Assembly (NCBI RefSeq): GCF_000711215.1
Contig: NZ_JOMF01000004.1
Location: 1-64,000, forward strand
Reading direction: 5' to 3'
Origin: Methanomicrobium mobile BP
GTDB taxonomy: Archaea > Halobacteriota > Methanomicrobia > Methanomicrobiales > Methanomicrobiaceae
Length of the DNA: 64,000 nt
Made by a program: the position numbers and the translations under genes. This document shows positions 45,031 to 54,397 of this stretch, piece by piece. The notes under the pieces are model-generated. The model was given only the letters and a program-made list of their open reading frames with translations. It was not told the DNA's origin and ran no database searches. Positions within the stretch are counted from its first letter, which is position 1, and each line of letters starts with the position of its first letter.

Positions 45031-46185
45031 TTACTTCTTCTTTTTATCGTTCTTGCCTCCGAAGACATCCTTGAAGAATCCCGTCTTTTTGCCCGACTCC
45101 GACTTTTTGCCGGATTCTATCTCAAGAAGTCTGCCGTAGAGCTGTTTTTCCTCTTCGTTAAGATTCTTCGGAATCTCAACCTTTACCCTGACCAACATAT
45201 CACCGGGTCTGCCTCTTCTCTTGACACCCTCGCCCGCAATCTTAAGAGCGGTGCCGTGCTGAACACCGGCGGGTATCTTGAGCTCGACATCGCGGCCGTC
45301 AATCGTCTGGATATCAACCTTGGTTCCGATAGCCGCGCCTGCCGCCGAGATGGCGACCGTCGTCTCGAGATCGTCGCCGATACGTCTGAAGTTCGGGTCG
45401 GGCAGGACCTCAATCTCGATATAGAGGTCGCCGTTGGGCGCGCCGGGGTCTCCCGCCTCGCCGTAACCCTCCATCCTCAGACGCATGCCGGTATCGACAC
45501 CGGCGGGTATCGCAACGCTGATGGTCCTCTTGACCCTCGAATGTCCAGTGCCGCCGCAGGTCTTACAGCGCTCTTCGGGTATCTTTCCGCGACCGCCGCA
45601 CTGCGAACAGGTGACCATGCTGACGAAATTGCCGAACGGCGTCTTGCTCTCGCGTTTTTCCTGACCCGTGCCGCCGCAGCGCGGACATGTGCGTGTCTTC
45701 TTGGTCGTGCTTCCCGTACCGTCACAGTCGGGACACGGCTCGGTATGCATCACATCGACATCGCGCGATGTTCCCAGCGCCGCATCCTTAAGAGAGATGG
45801 TAAGGCGCATGAGCAGATCCGCGCCTGCCTGAGGACCTCTCGGACCGCGTCTCTGTCCGCCGCCGCCGAAGAAGGCATCGAAGATATCCCCGAATCCGCC
45901 GAAATCGGCACTGAAACCCGCACCGTTGAAACCGCCGCCGCTGTACTGCCCTTTGGAAGCGTTGGTGAAGGTCTCGTGACCCATGCGGTCGTACTGCGCA
46001 CGTTTCTGACTGTCGGAAAGGACGCTGTAAGCCTCGTTTATCTCCTTGAACTTCTCTTCGGCGCCCTCTTCCTTGCAGATATCGGGGTGATATTTTTTGG
46101 TCAGGGTGCGGTAAGCCTTCTTAATCTCCTGTTCTGTAGCCGTTTTCGGAACATTAAGGACATCGTAATAGTTTTTCGCACCCAT
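45031..46185 (-). CDS. dnaJ: chaperone protein DnaJ
   Basis: A 384-residue type I Hsp40. J domain 4-70 with the HPD motif ([10 protein letters not shown]), a Gly/Phe-rich part (80-115), a zinc domain with four CxxCxGxG repeats ([32 protein letters not shown] at 151-215) and a C-terminal substrate domain. It recruits substrates to DnaK and stimulates its ATPase. It lies downstream of dnaK with 134 bp between them; TTTTATAAG at 46228-46236 (minus strand) gives it a probable promoter of its own. Confidence 0.97.
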   Translation of the reverse strand: MGAKNYYDVLNVPKTATEQEIKKAYRTLTKKYHPDICKEEGAEEKFKEINEAYSVLSDSQKRAQYDRMGHETFTNASKGQYSGGGFNGAGFSADFGGFGDIFDAFFGGGGQRRGPRGPQAGADLLMRLTISLKDAALGTSRDVDVMHTEPCPDCDGTGSTTKKTRTCPRCGGTGQEKRESKTPFGNFVSMVTCSQCGGRGKIPEERCKTCGGTGHSRVKRTISVAIPAGVDTGMRLRMEGYGEAGDPGAPNGDLYIEIEVLPDPNFRRIGDDLETTVAISAAGAAIGTKVDIQTIDGRDVELKIPAGVQHGTALKIAGEGVKRRGRPGDMLVRVKVEIPKNLNEEEKQLYGRLLEIESGKKSESGKKTGFFKDVFGGKNDKKKK

Positions 46186-46227
46186 ATTATCGCCTGTAGA
46201 TTATCGTATTTTATTCGCCCCTAACCC

Positions 46228-46236
46228 TTATAAAAT
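46228..46236 (-). promoter_or_regulatory. TATA box for dnaJ
   Basis: On the minus strand TTTTATAAG lies about 45 bp before the dnaJ ATG, predicting a leader of about 20 nt. Confidence 0.5.
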
Positions 46237-46319
46237 GGATTAAAGTTTTAATCGACGGGATTGACATAACCAATCCGCGATTAATCTGTATTTTGTGATT
46301 TACCGGATCGCAAAGGATC

Positions 46320-48170
46320 TCAGTTCTTGTCGTCCTTGACCTTGAAGTCGGCATCGACAACGGTGTCGTCGGACTTCTTGTCTTCGGCACCTGCGCCGCC
46401 TTCTTTTGCCTTGTTTGCCTCGGCTTCCGCTGCGGCTTTCTGATACATCTTTGTGGATGCCGCAAAGACGGCTTCCTGAAGTTCCTCGACGTCCTTCTTG
46501 ATTGCATCTATGTCGGTGCCCTCGACGGACTTCTTGACCTTCTCGACGCCGGCTTCAATCTTTGAGACATCGTCGGCTTCGAGCTTGTCCTTGCCTTCCT
46601 TGAGGAGTTTTTCGGCGGCGAATATCGAGTTGTCGGCGTTGTTTCTGATCTCAATCTCTTCGCGCTTCTTCTTATCCGCCTCTTCGAAGTCCTTGGACTT
46701 CTTGATCATCTCTTCGATCTCTTTCTCGGAAAGTCTCTTGTCGCCGGAGATTGTGATTGCCTGGCTGTTGCCCGTGCCCAGATCTTTTGCCGAGACATTG
46801 ATGATGCCGTTAGCATCGATATCGAATGTGACCTCGATCTGCGGGATTCCGCGCGGCGCCGGCGGGATGCCTGTCAGCTGGAACTTGCCGAGCGTGAAGT
46901 TATCGGCGGCAAGCGCACGTTCACCCTGAACGACGTGAATCTCGACGCTGGTCTGGTTGTCGGCCGCGGTCGTGAAGATCTGACTCTTCTTTGTCGGGAT
47001 TGTGGTGTTTCTCTCGATGAGTTTTGTTGCGATACCGCCCATTGTCTCGATTGAGAGTGTAAGCGGGGTTACATCCAGAAGGACTACGTCCTTTGCTTCT
47101 CCGGTCAGGACACCGCCCTGAATCGAAGCACCGACTGCGACACATTCATCGGGGTTGATTCCCTTGTCGGGCTCTTTTCCGAGGAGTGCACGGACTCTCT
47201 CCTGAACGAGCGGGACACGTGTCGAACCGCCGACAAGGAGGACGTGGTCGATATCGGATGCCGTAAGACCCGCATCTTCGAGTGCCTGCTTTACGGGTCC
47301 GATTGTCCTGTCGACTAAAGGACCGATGAGCTGCTCGAACTTTGCGCGTGTAAGGTCGATATCGAGGAACTTCGGACCTGTTGCGTCGGTTGTGATGTAA
47401 GGCAGGTTGATGTTTGTCTTCTGAACGGTCGAGAGTTCCATCTTTGCGTTCTCGGATGCGTCGCGGATACGCTGCATTGCCATCTTGTCTTTCGAGAGGT
47501 CGATGCCTTCCTTCTTCTTGAATTCTTCGACGATGTAGTCGGTGATTGTCTTATCGAAGTCGTCGCCGCCGAGGTGGTTATCTCCCGCGGTCGCCTGAAC
47601 CTCGAACACGCCGTCGCCGAGTGTCAGGATTGAGACATCGAAGGTGCCGCCGCCGAGATCGAATACCAGTACGGTCTTGTCCTCTTCCTTGTCGATACCG
47701 TATGCGAGCGCACTTGCGGTAGGCTCGTTGATGATACGCATGACCTCGAGACCCGCAATCTTACCTGCATCCTTTGTTGCGTTCCTCTGAGCGTCGTTGA
47801 AGTATGCCGGGACGGTGATGACTGCCTTCTTGATCTCTTCGCCGAGGTAGGCTTCGGCGTCGACCTTTAACTTCTGAAGGATCATTGCGGAGATCTCCTG
47901 CGGCGTGAACTTCTTGCCGTCGATCTCCACGGTCTCGCTTGTTCCCATCTTTCTCTTGATTGAGATGATTGTTCTCTCGGGGTTTGTTACCGCCTGACGT
48001 TTTGCGACGTTGCCGATAAGGCGCTCACCCTCCTTTGAGAAAGCCACTACCGACGGAGTTGTTCTTCCGCCTTCCGCATTCGGAATTACAACCGGCTTTC
48101 CGCCTTCCATGATAGACATACATGAGTTTGTAGTTCCGAGATCAATACCTAAAATTTTGTTTGATGCCAT
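46320..48170 (-). CDS. dnaK: chaperone protein DnaK (Hsp70)
   Basis: A 616-residue Hsp70. ATPase domain 1-365 with [25 protein letters not shown] and [15 protein letters not shown]; the linker [14 protein letters not shown]; substrate domain 380-500; helical lid to the end. Hsp70 systems in archaea are patchy and are believed to come from bacteria by transfer. It sits 3 bp behind grpE and upstream of dnaJ. Normal length, no lesions seen. Confidence 0.98.
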   Translation of the reverse strand: MASNKILGIDLGTTNSCMSIMEGGKPVVIPNAEGGRTTPSVVAFSKEGERLIGNVAKRQAVTNPERTIISIKRKMGTSETVEIDGKKFTPQEISAMILQKLKVDAEAYLGEEIKKAVITVPAYFNDAQRNATKDAGKIAGLEVMRIINEPTASALAYGIDKEEDKTVLVFDLGGGTFDVSILTLGDGVFEVQATAGDNHLGGDDFDKTITDYIVEEFKKKEGIDLSKDKMAMQRIRDASENAKMELSTVQKTNINLPYITTDATGPKFLDIDLTRAKFEQLIGPLVDRTIGPVKQALEDAGLTASDIDHVLLVGGSTRVPLVQERVRALLGKEPDKGINPDECVAVGASIQGGVLTGEAKDVVLLDVTPLTLSIETMGGIATKLIERNTTIPTKKSQIFTTAADNQTSVEIHVVQGERALAADNFTLGKFQLTGIPPAPRGIPQIEVTFDIDANGIINVSAKDLGTGNSQAITISGDKRLSEKEIEEMIKKSKDFEEADKKKREEIEIRNNADNSIFAAEKLLKEGKDKLEADDVSKIEAGVEKVKKSVEGTDIDAIKKDVEELQEAVFAASTKMYQKAAAEAEANKAKEGGAGAEDKKSDDTVVDADFKVKDDKN

Positions 48171-48173
48171 GTT

Positions 48174-48851
48174 TTATTCCTCCTTTCCTTTGGATACCGC
48201 GACTTTTGCACATCTGAGGACTTTGTCGCCGATGGTGTAGCCGCGAATCAGTTCATCTATTATGATTCCCTCTTTCTCATCAGACGGGACATATGCTATT
48301 GCTTCGTGTTTGTTCGGATCGAACTGTGCGTTTTTTGACTCAATTGGGGAGATTGAATGGTTTTCCAGAATTTTTGCGAGAACTTTCTGAATCTGCACAA
48401 CACCTTCACGCAATGCCTTCTCATCTGCCGCAAGTGCACGGTCGATGTTGTCGACGACGTCCAGAACCTCGATTGCGAAGTTTTCGGTGGCACGTGCTGC
48501 ACGTTCTCCCGATTCTTTCGCACTGCGTTTTCTGAAGTTGTCGAAATCGGCGGCAAGGCGAAGGTATTTGTCCTTGTATTCATCTACCTGAGCTTGCAGT
48601 TCTTCCTCGCGGGTGGGCTTCCTGCCTGCTTCGGATGCCTCCGAGGCTTTATCGGCTGCGTTGACTGCATCGGCTGCATTGACCTTATCAGCACCGTTTG
48701 CCGCCTCCTTTTCTGCCTTTGTTTCCGTGTTGCCGGCAGAACCGGCGGTTTTATCCGCGTCAGACTGTTTGCCGCTGTTGCCGGATGTCTCCGCGGAGTT
48801 CTTCTTCAGTAACTCTTCGGCTTCATCCTTCTCCGACGTTTTCTGATTCAT
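48174..48851 (-). CDS. grpE: nucleotide exchange factor GrpE
   Basis: A 225-residue protein. The first 90 residues are low complexity, rich in Ala, Asp, Glu and Lys, and include duplicated AADAVNAADK-like pieces. The conserved part begins near LQAQVDEYKDKYLRLAADFDNFRKRS (a long helix) and ends in the beta domain HEAIAYVPSDEKEGIIIDELIRGYTIGDKVLRCAKV. It releases ADP from DnaK. The ATG at 48851 (MNQKTSEKDE) is preferred to the longer frame beginning at 48911. Followed by dnaK after 3 bp. Confidence 0.94.
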   Translation of the reverse strand: MNQKTSEKDEAEELLKKNSAETSGNSGKQSDADKTAGSAGNTETKAEKEAANGADKVNAADAVNAADKASEASEAGRKPTREEELQAQVDEYKDKYLRLAADFDNFRKRSAKESGERAARATENFAIEVLDVVDNIDRALAADEKALREGVVQIQKVLAKILENHSISPIESKNAQFDPNKHEAIAYVPSDEKEGIIIDELIRGYTIGDKVLRCAKVAVSKGKEE

Positions 48852-49211
48852 CTCATTTCTCCAATTGTTAACCGTGATTGTTGTGTGATCTTTAGTTCTG
48901 CCATAATACATGGTCTGGAGTTCTATATATATGTTTTGATGCTTATGTTTGCAGTTCTATATAATGATTGTTTTACGATCCCGCACCGCGTTTACAAATA
49001 TATCAGCCCCGTTTCGCATAAACGGCGCACATATTCCCGCAATATCAGCCCGACCCCTCCGCCGTCGGATGCCGTTTCGCATACCCGTAAGTCAGCCCGA
49101 ATAATACGGGCGCGTCTGCGAAGCACAAACCCGGCACACACCCGCATAAGTCACACCGTGATACTGCAATCTGCACATTTTATGCGGACAGAAACCAAAT
49201 GAAAATGTACA
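48852..49211. other. 360-bp divergent spacer between grpE and purH
   Basis: No credible gene is seen; an open frame at 48885-49202 lacks family resemblance and is rejected. Two copies of AGTTCTATATA, at about 48919-48930 and 48952-48963, lie on the plus strand; read on the minus strand they give TATA boxes for grpE. Further right the sequence is C-rich with a 6-bp inverted repeat CCCGTA/TACGGG (49084-49110). The purH promoter must be in 49110-49190 but no clear box is seen. Confidence 0.5.
48920..48963 (-). promoter_or_regulatory. duplicated TATA-region motif upstream of grpE
   Basis: GTTCTATATA occurs twice in direct orientation about 34 bp apart. On the minus strand the nearer copy contains ATATATATAG, a good TATA box about 75 bp before the grpE ATG. 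The repeat may represent tandem promoters or binding sites of a heat-shock regulator. This is inference from the repetition only. Confidence 0.5.
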
Positions 49212-50708
49212 ATGAAGTATGCACTCCTATCGGTCTGGGATAAGACCGGCATAGTTGAATTTGCACAGTTTCTGGTCTCCAAAGGATACTCCCTGCTAAG
49301 TTCCGGCGGAACGGCAAAAGCGATAGCACAGGCGGGTATTCCCGTGACCGAGGTCTCGGACTACACGGGCGCTCCCGAGATGATGGACGGACGCGTGAAG
49401 ACGCTCCATCCCAAGATCCACGGCGGACTGCTCGGAAGACGCGGTATCGACGACAAAGTCATGGCAGAGCGCGGCATTGAGTGTATAGACATTCTCGCCG
49501 TCAACCTCTACCCCTTCGAAGAGATGTCGAAGAAGAACCTGCCGTTAAACGAGCTCATTGAGTATGTCGATATCGGCGGTCCCGCCATGATTCGTGCGGC
49601 GGCAAAGAACTTCAAGGATGTCGCCGTCGTCATCGACCCCGCAGACTACACGGGCATCATGTATAAGATAAACAACGGCGGTCTTTCCGAGAAGGACAGA
49701 CTCGTGCTTGCAAGAAAGGTCTTTGCAAGAATGTCGGCATACGACGGCGCCATCTCGAACTACCTCTACGGACTCGACAACGAACTCCCCGAGGTCTACT
49801 CAGTGCAGTTTAAGAACGGCAGAAAACTCCGCTACGGTGAAAATCCGCACCAGAAAGCCGCGGTCTACGGCACTACGGGTATTGCGGGGCAGATTCCCCT
49901 TCAGGGCAAGGAGATGTCGTATAACAACTATCTCGATGTCGATGCCGCCGTAGGTCTCCTGAGAGAGTTCGACGAGACCGCCGCCGTTATCGTAAAGCAC
50001 AACAACCCCTGCGGCGTTGCCCTCGGAGATACTCTTCTTGCGGCATACCTCAGAGCACGCGATGTCGACCCCATCTCCGCATACGGCGGAATCGTGGCGC
50101 TCAACCGCGAGGTCGGCGAGGATGTCGCGAAGGAACTGGCATCGACCTTCATCGAGGTCGTAATCGCGCCCTCATACACCGAGAAAGCCCGCGAGATTAT
50201 GAAGGTCAAGGAGAACATGCGTGTTCTTATTCTCCCCGAGGAGAAGCCCGTCGAGTCGCTGCGCACGATAGACGGCGGCGCTCTCGTTCAGATTACGCCA
50301 AAGGAGATTCACGAGGAGTGGAAGGTCGTCTCCGAGCGCGAGCCTACAGCTGCCGAGGTCGCCGGCATGAAACTTGCCATGAAGATCTGCAAGCACACGA
50401 AGAGCAATGCGATTGTCTACGCAAACGAGAGGTCTGCGCTGGCAATAGGCGCAGGTCAGATGAACCGCGTCAACTCCGCTCAGATTGCCGCGCTTAAGGC
50501 AAAAGAGACTAACAACTCGCTCAAAGGCTCGGTTGTCGCATCCGATGCGTTCCTGCCGTTTGCGGATACTCTCGAAGCCGCGGTTGCCGCCGGTGCAACG
50601 GCACTTCTTCAGCCGGGAGGATCCATCCGCGATGCCGAGGTTATCGAGTGCGCAAACAAAAACAACGTCGCAATGGTCTTTACCGGCGTGCGCTATTTCA
50701 GACACTGA
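49212..50708 (+). CDS. purH: bifunctional AICAR formyltransferase / IMP cyclohydrolase
   Basis: A 498-residue enzyme for the last two steps of IMP synthesis. The N-terminal cyclohydrolase part (1-195) has LLSSGGTAKAI and DGRVKTLHPKIHGG. The transformylase part (200-498) has LRYGENPHQKAAVYG, KHNNPCGVA near 267 and ending RDAEVIECANKNNVAMVFTGVRYFRH. The formyl donor in known enzymes is 10-formyl-tetrahydrofolate. Most methanogens use PurP and PurO for these steps; PurH here fits the presence of folD, glyA and a DHPS in the same window. Confidence 0.96.
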   Translation: MKYALLSVWDKTGIVEFAQFLVSKGYSLLSSGGTAKAIAQAGIPVTEVSDYTGAPEMMDGRVKTLHPKIHGGLLGRRGIDDKVMAERGIECIDILAVNLYPFEEMSKKNLPLNELIEYVDIGGPAMIRAAAKNFKDVAVVIDPADYTGIMYKINNGGLSEKDRLVLARKVFARMSAYDGAISNYLYGLDNELPEVYSVQFKNGRKLRYGENPHQKAAVYGTTGIAGQIPLQGKEMSYNNYLDVDAAVGLLREFDETAAVIVKHNNPCGVALGDTLLAAYLRARDVDPISAYGGIVALNREVGEDVAKELASTFIEVVIAPSYTEKAREIMKVKENMRVLILPEEKPVESLRTIDGGALVQITPKEIHEEWKVVSEREPTAAEVAGMKLAMKICKHTKSNAIVYANERSALAIGAGQMNRVNSAQIAALKAKETNNSLKGSVVASDAFLPFADTLEAAVAAGATALLQPGGSIRDAEVIECANKNNVAMVFTGVRYFRH

Positions 50709-50758
50709 AAACCGGAAGATCAGACAGATCAAATCAATCGGATAACCGATAAAAATAA

Positions 50759-50845
50759 CAAAAAAATCGAAATACAAATCAAAAATAAATCAAAAAAAAA
50801 AACTAAAAACAAAATCAAAATCAAAATCAAAATCAAAAAAAATCC
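50759..50845. repeat. A-rich spacer with 6-bp AAAATC repeat
   Basis: An A-rich stretch with four perfect AAAATC units at 50811-50834 and scattered AAATCAAAA copies. It follows purH; a T6 run at about 50849-50854 may terminate that gene. Confidence 0.65.
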
Positions 50846-50941
50846 AACTTTTTTCGGTCCGTCTTCCTCGTGTTTTTCCTTATCCGAACTGCCTGTAAAT
50901 AGATCGTGTTATATGTTAGCACGGCACACGATAATAACGAT

Positions 50942-51049
50942 ATGTTTGGATTACCTGTTGAGACAATTCTTGCAGTGGGTGCGGGAATTGCGATATTGAC
51001 AATATTTCTCATAGTATGGGGTCTGAGATTCAGGGAGCTTGAGATATGA
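50942..51049 (+). CDS. symporter small accessory membrane protein
   Basis: A 35-residue protein: polar N-terminus MFGLPVETI, one hydrophobic helix (LAVGAGIAILTIFLIVW) and a charged tail RFRELEI. Its TGA stop overlaps the ATG of the sodium:solute symporter (ATGA). Small single-span proteins placed like this before SSS transporters are known in archaea and bacteria. The ATG at 50942, AT-rich sequence upstream and the overlap all favour a real gene. Role in stability or activity of the transporter is inferred. Confidence 0.75.
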   Translation: MFGLPVETILAVGAGIAILTIFLIVWGLRFRELEI

Positions 51050-52617
51050 ATTTCGATCCGCTTACAGTAGGAGTATTAATCGTTTACGCAGCCGTTCTTA
51101 TCTATATCGGAAGCAGAACATCAAAGAAAGTTCAGAACTCCGAAGACTATATCCTTGCGGGGCGCTCGCTGGGATTCTGGCTCTTTACGATTCTGATGGT
51201 CGCATCGGTCTGCAGCGGCATGACGCTTCTCGGCGTATCGGCGTTCGGATACACCTCGGGATGGCCGGGTATCTGGGAACAACTCGCGGTTCCGTTCGCG
51301 GCATCGTTCGCAATCGTCTTCTTCGGCGCAAAGCTCTACTATATCGGCAAAAAGTCGGGCTATATGACGGTCGAAGACTATTTTGCACACAGATTCGAGA
51401 GCCCGCGCGGCATGAGAGCGCTCTCCGCCGTCGCCGGTATTGTTGTTTCACTTATCTATCTTGTCGGACAGTATACCGCAATCAGTATCGTTCTTGTCTG
51501 GCTCTTTGACATCGATCACAATGTTGCGCTGATAATCGCGGCGATAATCATCACCATGTATACGGTTATCGGCGGCATGTATGCGGTCTCGTGGACCTCG
51601 CTCGTTCAGGGCGGTCTTCTGATTCTGGGCGTTCTTATCATGGCGCCGCTTGTGATTATGAAAGCCGGCGGACTCACCCATATCAATGAAGTCATTGCCG
51701 GAATCGATCCCAATCTGGTCGAGCCTTTCTTCCCGTCGGCATACGCATCCTATGCTTACTGCACGCCGGAGTTCCTGTTTTCGTTTGTCATCATGCTCAC
51801 GGTAGGTCTTGCCTGTGCGCCGCATGTCGTCAACAACGTTCTCGCGGTTAAGGATCAGAAATACTTCAAGTGGGTGCCGCTGGCGGCGTTCCTCATATAT
51901 CTCGTCGTCATGCTCCTTGTGAAGACCACGGGATTTGCGGTCAGAACACTCGTCGAGGAAGGCTCTCTTGTGCTGCCCGCCGCCGTCAACTCGCAGGATT
52001 ACGCATTCATGTACGGTGTCGAGTTCGCGTCGCCGAGCGTCTTCATCTGGGCATTCTTTGCCGTTATCGTCCTCTCCGCCGTCATGTCGACGACGGACAG
52101 GCTGATGCTTACCATAGGCACCATGTTCTCGTGGGATATCTACAAGAACATCATAAATCCGAAAGCCAACGACAGCGAGGTCTTGAGGCTGAGCAAGATC
52201 TGCGTCGTTATCGTCGCTGTTGTCTCGATTGCGCTTGCGATTAACCCGCCCGAGATGCTTGCCTTCCTTATCTGGATGGCAATCGGCGTCATGCTCTCGA
52301 CGTTTGCGGTCCCGTTCCTTGCCGGTCTTTACTGGAGAGGTGCGACAACAAAGGGCGCAATCGCTTCGGTCATTGTCGGTCTTGTAAGCAGCGGAATCTT
52401 CGGTTACTACTATCAGTATGTCGCCAAACTGCCCATGCACTTCTCGATATACTCACTTGCATGTGCGGCGATTGCGATGGTTGTCGTAAGTCTGCTGACA
52501 AAGAAGAACTCCGAGAAGGTCCTCGACGAGACATTCACGGGATTCTTCATCCAGCCGAAGAGTCTTCCGCTTAAGAAGAAGACGGAACAGCCGGCAAAGG
52601 AACAAACTGAAAACTGA
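51046..52617 (+). CDS. sodium:solute symporter (SSS family)
   Basis: A 523-residue transporter with about 13 membrane helices. Family features: SEDYILAGRSLGFWLF near 31-46, YMTVEDYFAHRF, LVGQYTAISIVLVWL and the sodium-site region FAVIVLSAVMSTTDRLMLTIG near 345. It is closest in pattern to the pantothenate/acetate/proline-type branch; the substrate is not certain. It begins in an ATGA overlap with a 35-residue membrane protein. Confidence 0.92.
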   Translation: MNFDPLTVGVLIVYAAVLIYIGSRTSKKVQNSEDYILAGRSLGFWLFTILMVASVCSGMTLLGVSAFGYTSGWPGIWEQLAVPFAASFAIVFFGAKLYYIGKKSGYMTVEDYFAHRFESPRGMRALSAVAGIVVSLIYLVGQYTAISIVLVWLFDIDHNVALIIAAIIITMYTVIGGMYAVSWTSLVQGGLLILGVLIMAPLVIMKAGGLTHINEVIAGIDPNLVEPFFPSAYASYAYCTPEFLFSFVIMLTVGLACAPHVVNNVLAVKDQKYFKWVPLAAFLIYLVVMLLVKTTGFAVRTLVEEGSLVLPAAVNSQDYAFMYGVEFASPSVFIWAFFAVIVLSAVMSTTDRLMLTIGTMFSWDIYKNIINPKANDSEVLRLSKICVVIVAVVSIALAINPPEMLAFLIWMAIGVMLSTFAVPFLAGLYWRGATTKGAIASVIVGLVSSGIFGYYYQYVAKLPMHFSIYSLACAAIAMVVVSLLTKKNSEKVLDETFTGFFIQPKSLPLKKKTEQPAKEQTEN

Positions 52618-52631
52618 AGACAATAATTTCC

Positions 52632-52639
52632 TTTTTTTT
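52632..52639 (+). terminator. T8 terminator after the symporter
   Basis: Eight T 15 bp behind the symporter stop codon. Confidence 0.5.
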
Positions 52640-52746
52640 ACCGCACTTTCCGTATTTCCCGAATATCATTCACGGATACCATTCCCCGATACCATTCTCT
52701 GACATCACTTTGAAATCACCATCACTCACACAATAATACAACAGCC

Positions 52747-52802
52747 AATCACACAATCACGCGATCAAACAATAACACGATCACAAAATCACGCAATCAC
52801 TT
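52747..52802. repeat. 8-bp tandem array
   Basis: Seven units of 8 bp: AATCACAC, AATCACGC, GATCAAAC, AATAACAC, GATCACAA, AATCACGC and AATCACTT. It is upstream of the dinB TATA box. Confidence 0.7.
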
Positions 52803-52822
52803 TCACGGTGCAGAGGCTTTTC

Positions 52823-52829
52823 TTATATA
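52823..52829 (+). promoter_or_regulatory. TATA box for dinB
   Basis: TTATATA within CTTATATACT; transcription from about 52853 would put a GTG (52864) just downstream. Confidence 0.55.
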
Positions 52830-52863
52830 CTAATCCGACATACCGTTGAAGTATCGATGACCT

Positions 52864-54336
52864 GTGCGAACGGGATTGAACGGTATAAACGATATAAATG
52901 GTATGACAGGCATGAACGGGGCGGATGAGACCGCCGGGGCAACCGACCCGCAGTCGAGAATTATACTTCATATCGACATGGACAGTTTTTTTGCGTCGGT
53001 GGAGATGCGCGAGAATTTCGAGCTGCGCGGAAAACCTGTCATCATCGGCGCCGATCCGCGCAACGGAAGCGGACGCGGGGTCGTGAGCACATGCTCCTAT
53101 GAAGCCAGAAAATACGGAGTTCACTCTGCAATGCCGGTTTCAAAGGCATATATGCTCTGCCCGCAGGGGATTTTTCTGCCGGTGAACATGCCGCTCTACC
53201 GTGAGGTCTCGCACAATGTGATGGAGATTCTTCGCGAATACTCGGATAAGTTCGAGCAGGTGAGCATAGACGAGGCGTATCTGGACGTCAGTCATCTCGG
53301 GAGCTTTGCCGCCGCGGAAATTCTTGCGGAGGAGATTCAGCGCCGCATCAAGAGCCATGAGCGGCTGACATGCTCGGTCGGCGTCGGCAAATCGAAGGTT
53401 GTCGCAAAGATAGCCTCGGACTTCAGGAAACCCGCGGGCATTACGATTGTCCCCGCCGAAAAGAGCGAGGAGTTCCTGCGACCTCTTCCGATAGGCAAGG
53501 TGCCGGGCATAGGGAAGAAGAGTCAGAAGGTGCTCACGGATGCGGGAATCGTGACGGTCGGCGATCTGCTCGATTTCGATGTCCAGAAGTTAATCTCGAT
53601 TCTCGGACGGCATGCCGCGGATCTGAAGGAGTTCGCCGCCGGCAACGACTCCCGCGAGGTCGAGGAGAGGGACGGGCAGAAATCCGTGGGACGCGAACGG
53701 ACATACCAGGAAGATACAAAGGATATGACGAAGATCCTCGAGACCGTCGGCTTTATCTGCACCGAGGTGCACAGGGTCATCAGTTCAAACGCGCTTTTAT
53801 TCAGGACGGTTACGGTCAAGATACGCTATACCGGCTTTATCACAAAGACGCGGAGTGTCACGCTGCCGCGAAGCACAAACGACGTTGATCTCATGTATGA
53901 GACGGCGGTGGCTCTGATAAATGCCAATCTCGACAGGGAAAAGGCGGTGCGGCTCATAGGAGTCTATGTATCCAATTTCGACTCTCTTAAGGGACGGCAG
54001 ACGAAGATCCCCGACTGGCTGGAGCATTTTGAGAGGGTCTTCGGGGAGAGAGAAGTTTTCGAAACGGCGGATACGACCAGGATGTCCGAATCCGCCCCTG
54101 CCGCCCGCACCGTGCATAAACCCGCATCCTATCAGGCGGGGATTGTCGCGGACTTCAGGGAGGAATACCTGAGCGGCATCCCGGACATCTCCGACGGTAG
54201 CGGTTCGGATTCTTCTGATTCTTTGGATTCGTTGGAGTCTTCGTATTCTCCCGATTCGGTCGGCAATTCGGTCGGAAATACGGAAAACGGCGGGAAGAAG
54301 AGATCGCATAAAACGCGGTTGCAGAACTGGTTTTAG
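52864..54336 (+). CDS. dinB: DNA polymerase IV (Y family)
   Basis: A 490-residue translesion polymerase. Catalytic acids are in ILHIDMDSFFASVE (about 34-47) and VSIDEAYLDVS near 137-147; HhH region GKVPGIGKKSQKVL near 215; little-finger domain 270-385. The end (TRLQNWF) looks like a PIP box for the PCNA clamp. Residues before about 32 and 390-485 are low complexity and encoded by 9-bp repeats. GTG at 52864 is taken as start because of the TATA box 40 bp before it; ATG at 52903 is an alternative. Confidence 0.92.
   Translation: MRTGLNGINDINGMTGMNGADETAGATDPQSRIILHIDMDSFFASVEMRENFELRGKPVIIGADPRNGSGRGVVSTCSYEARKYGVHSAMPVSKAYMLCPQGIFLPVNMPLYREVSHNVMEILREYSDKFEQVSIDEAYLDVSHLGSFAAAEILAEEIQRRIKSHERLTCSVGVGKSKVVAKIASDFRKPAGITIVPAEKSEEFLRPLPIGKVPGIGKKSQKVLTDAGIVTVGDLLDFDVQKLISILGRHAADLKEFAAGNDSREVEERDGQKSVGRERTYQEDTKDMTKILETVGFICTEVHRVISSNALLFRTVTVKIRYTGFITKTRSVTLPRSTNDVDLMYETAVALINANLDREKAVRLIGVYVSNFDSLKGRQTKIPDWLEHFERVFGEREVFETADTTRMSESAPAARTVHKPASYQAGIVADFREEYLSGIPDISDGSGSDSSDSLDSLESSYSPDSVGNSVGNTENGGKKRSHKTRLQNWF
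52873..52926. repeat. 9-bp repeat at the dinB 5-prime end
   Basis: GGATTGAAC, GGTATAAAC, GATATAAAT, GGTATGACA and GGCATGAAC follow in a 9-bp register and make the Asn/Gly/Met-rich N-terminus if translated from 52864. Confidence 0.65.
54208..54279. repeat. 9-bp repeat near the dinB 3-prime end
   Basis: GATTCTTCT, GATTCTTTG, GATTCGTTG, GAGTCTTCG and further diverged units to 54279, encoding SDSSDSLDSLES in the linker before the C-terminal PIP-like motif. Confidence 0.75.
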
Positions 54337-54397
54337 GTATCCTAATCGGCTTGCGGAAAAGGATAAAGGGAAAAGAGAAAACGAAAAAAGGAATTGT

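Noticed and set aside
48885-49202. Open frame of 105 codons between grpE and purH
   Set aside because: It spans the grpE promoter region and shows no recognisable protein pattern.
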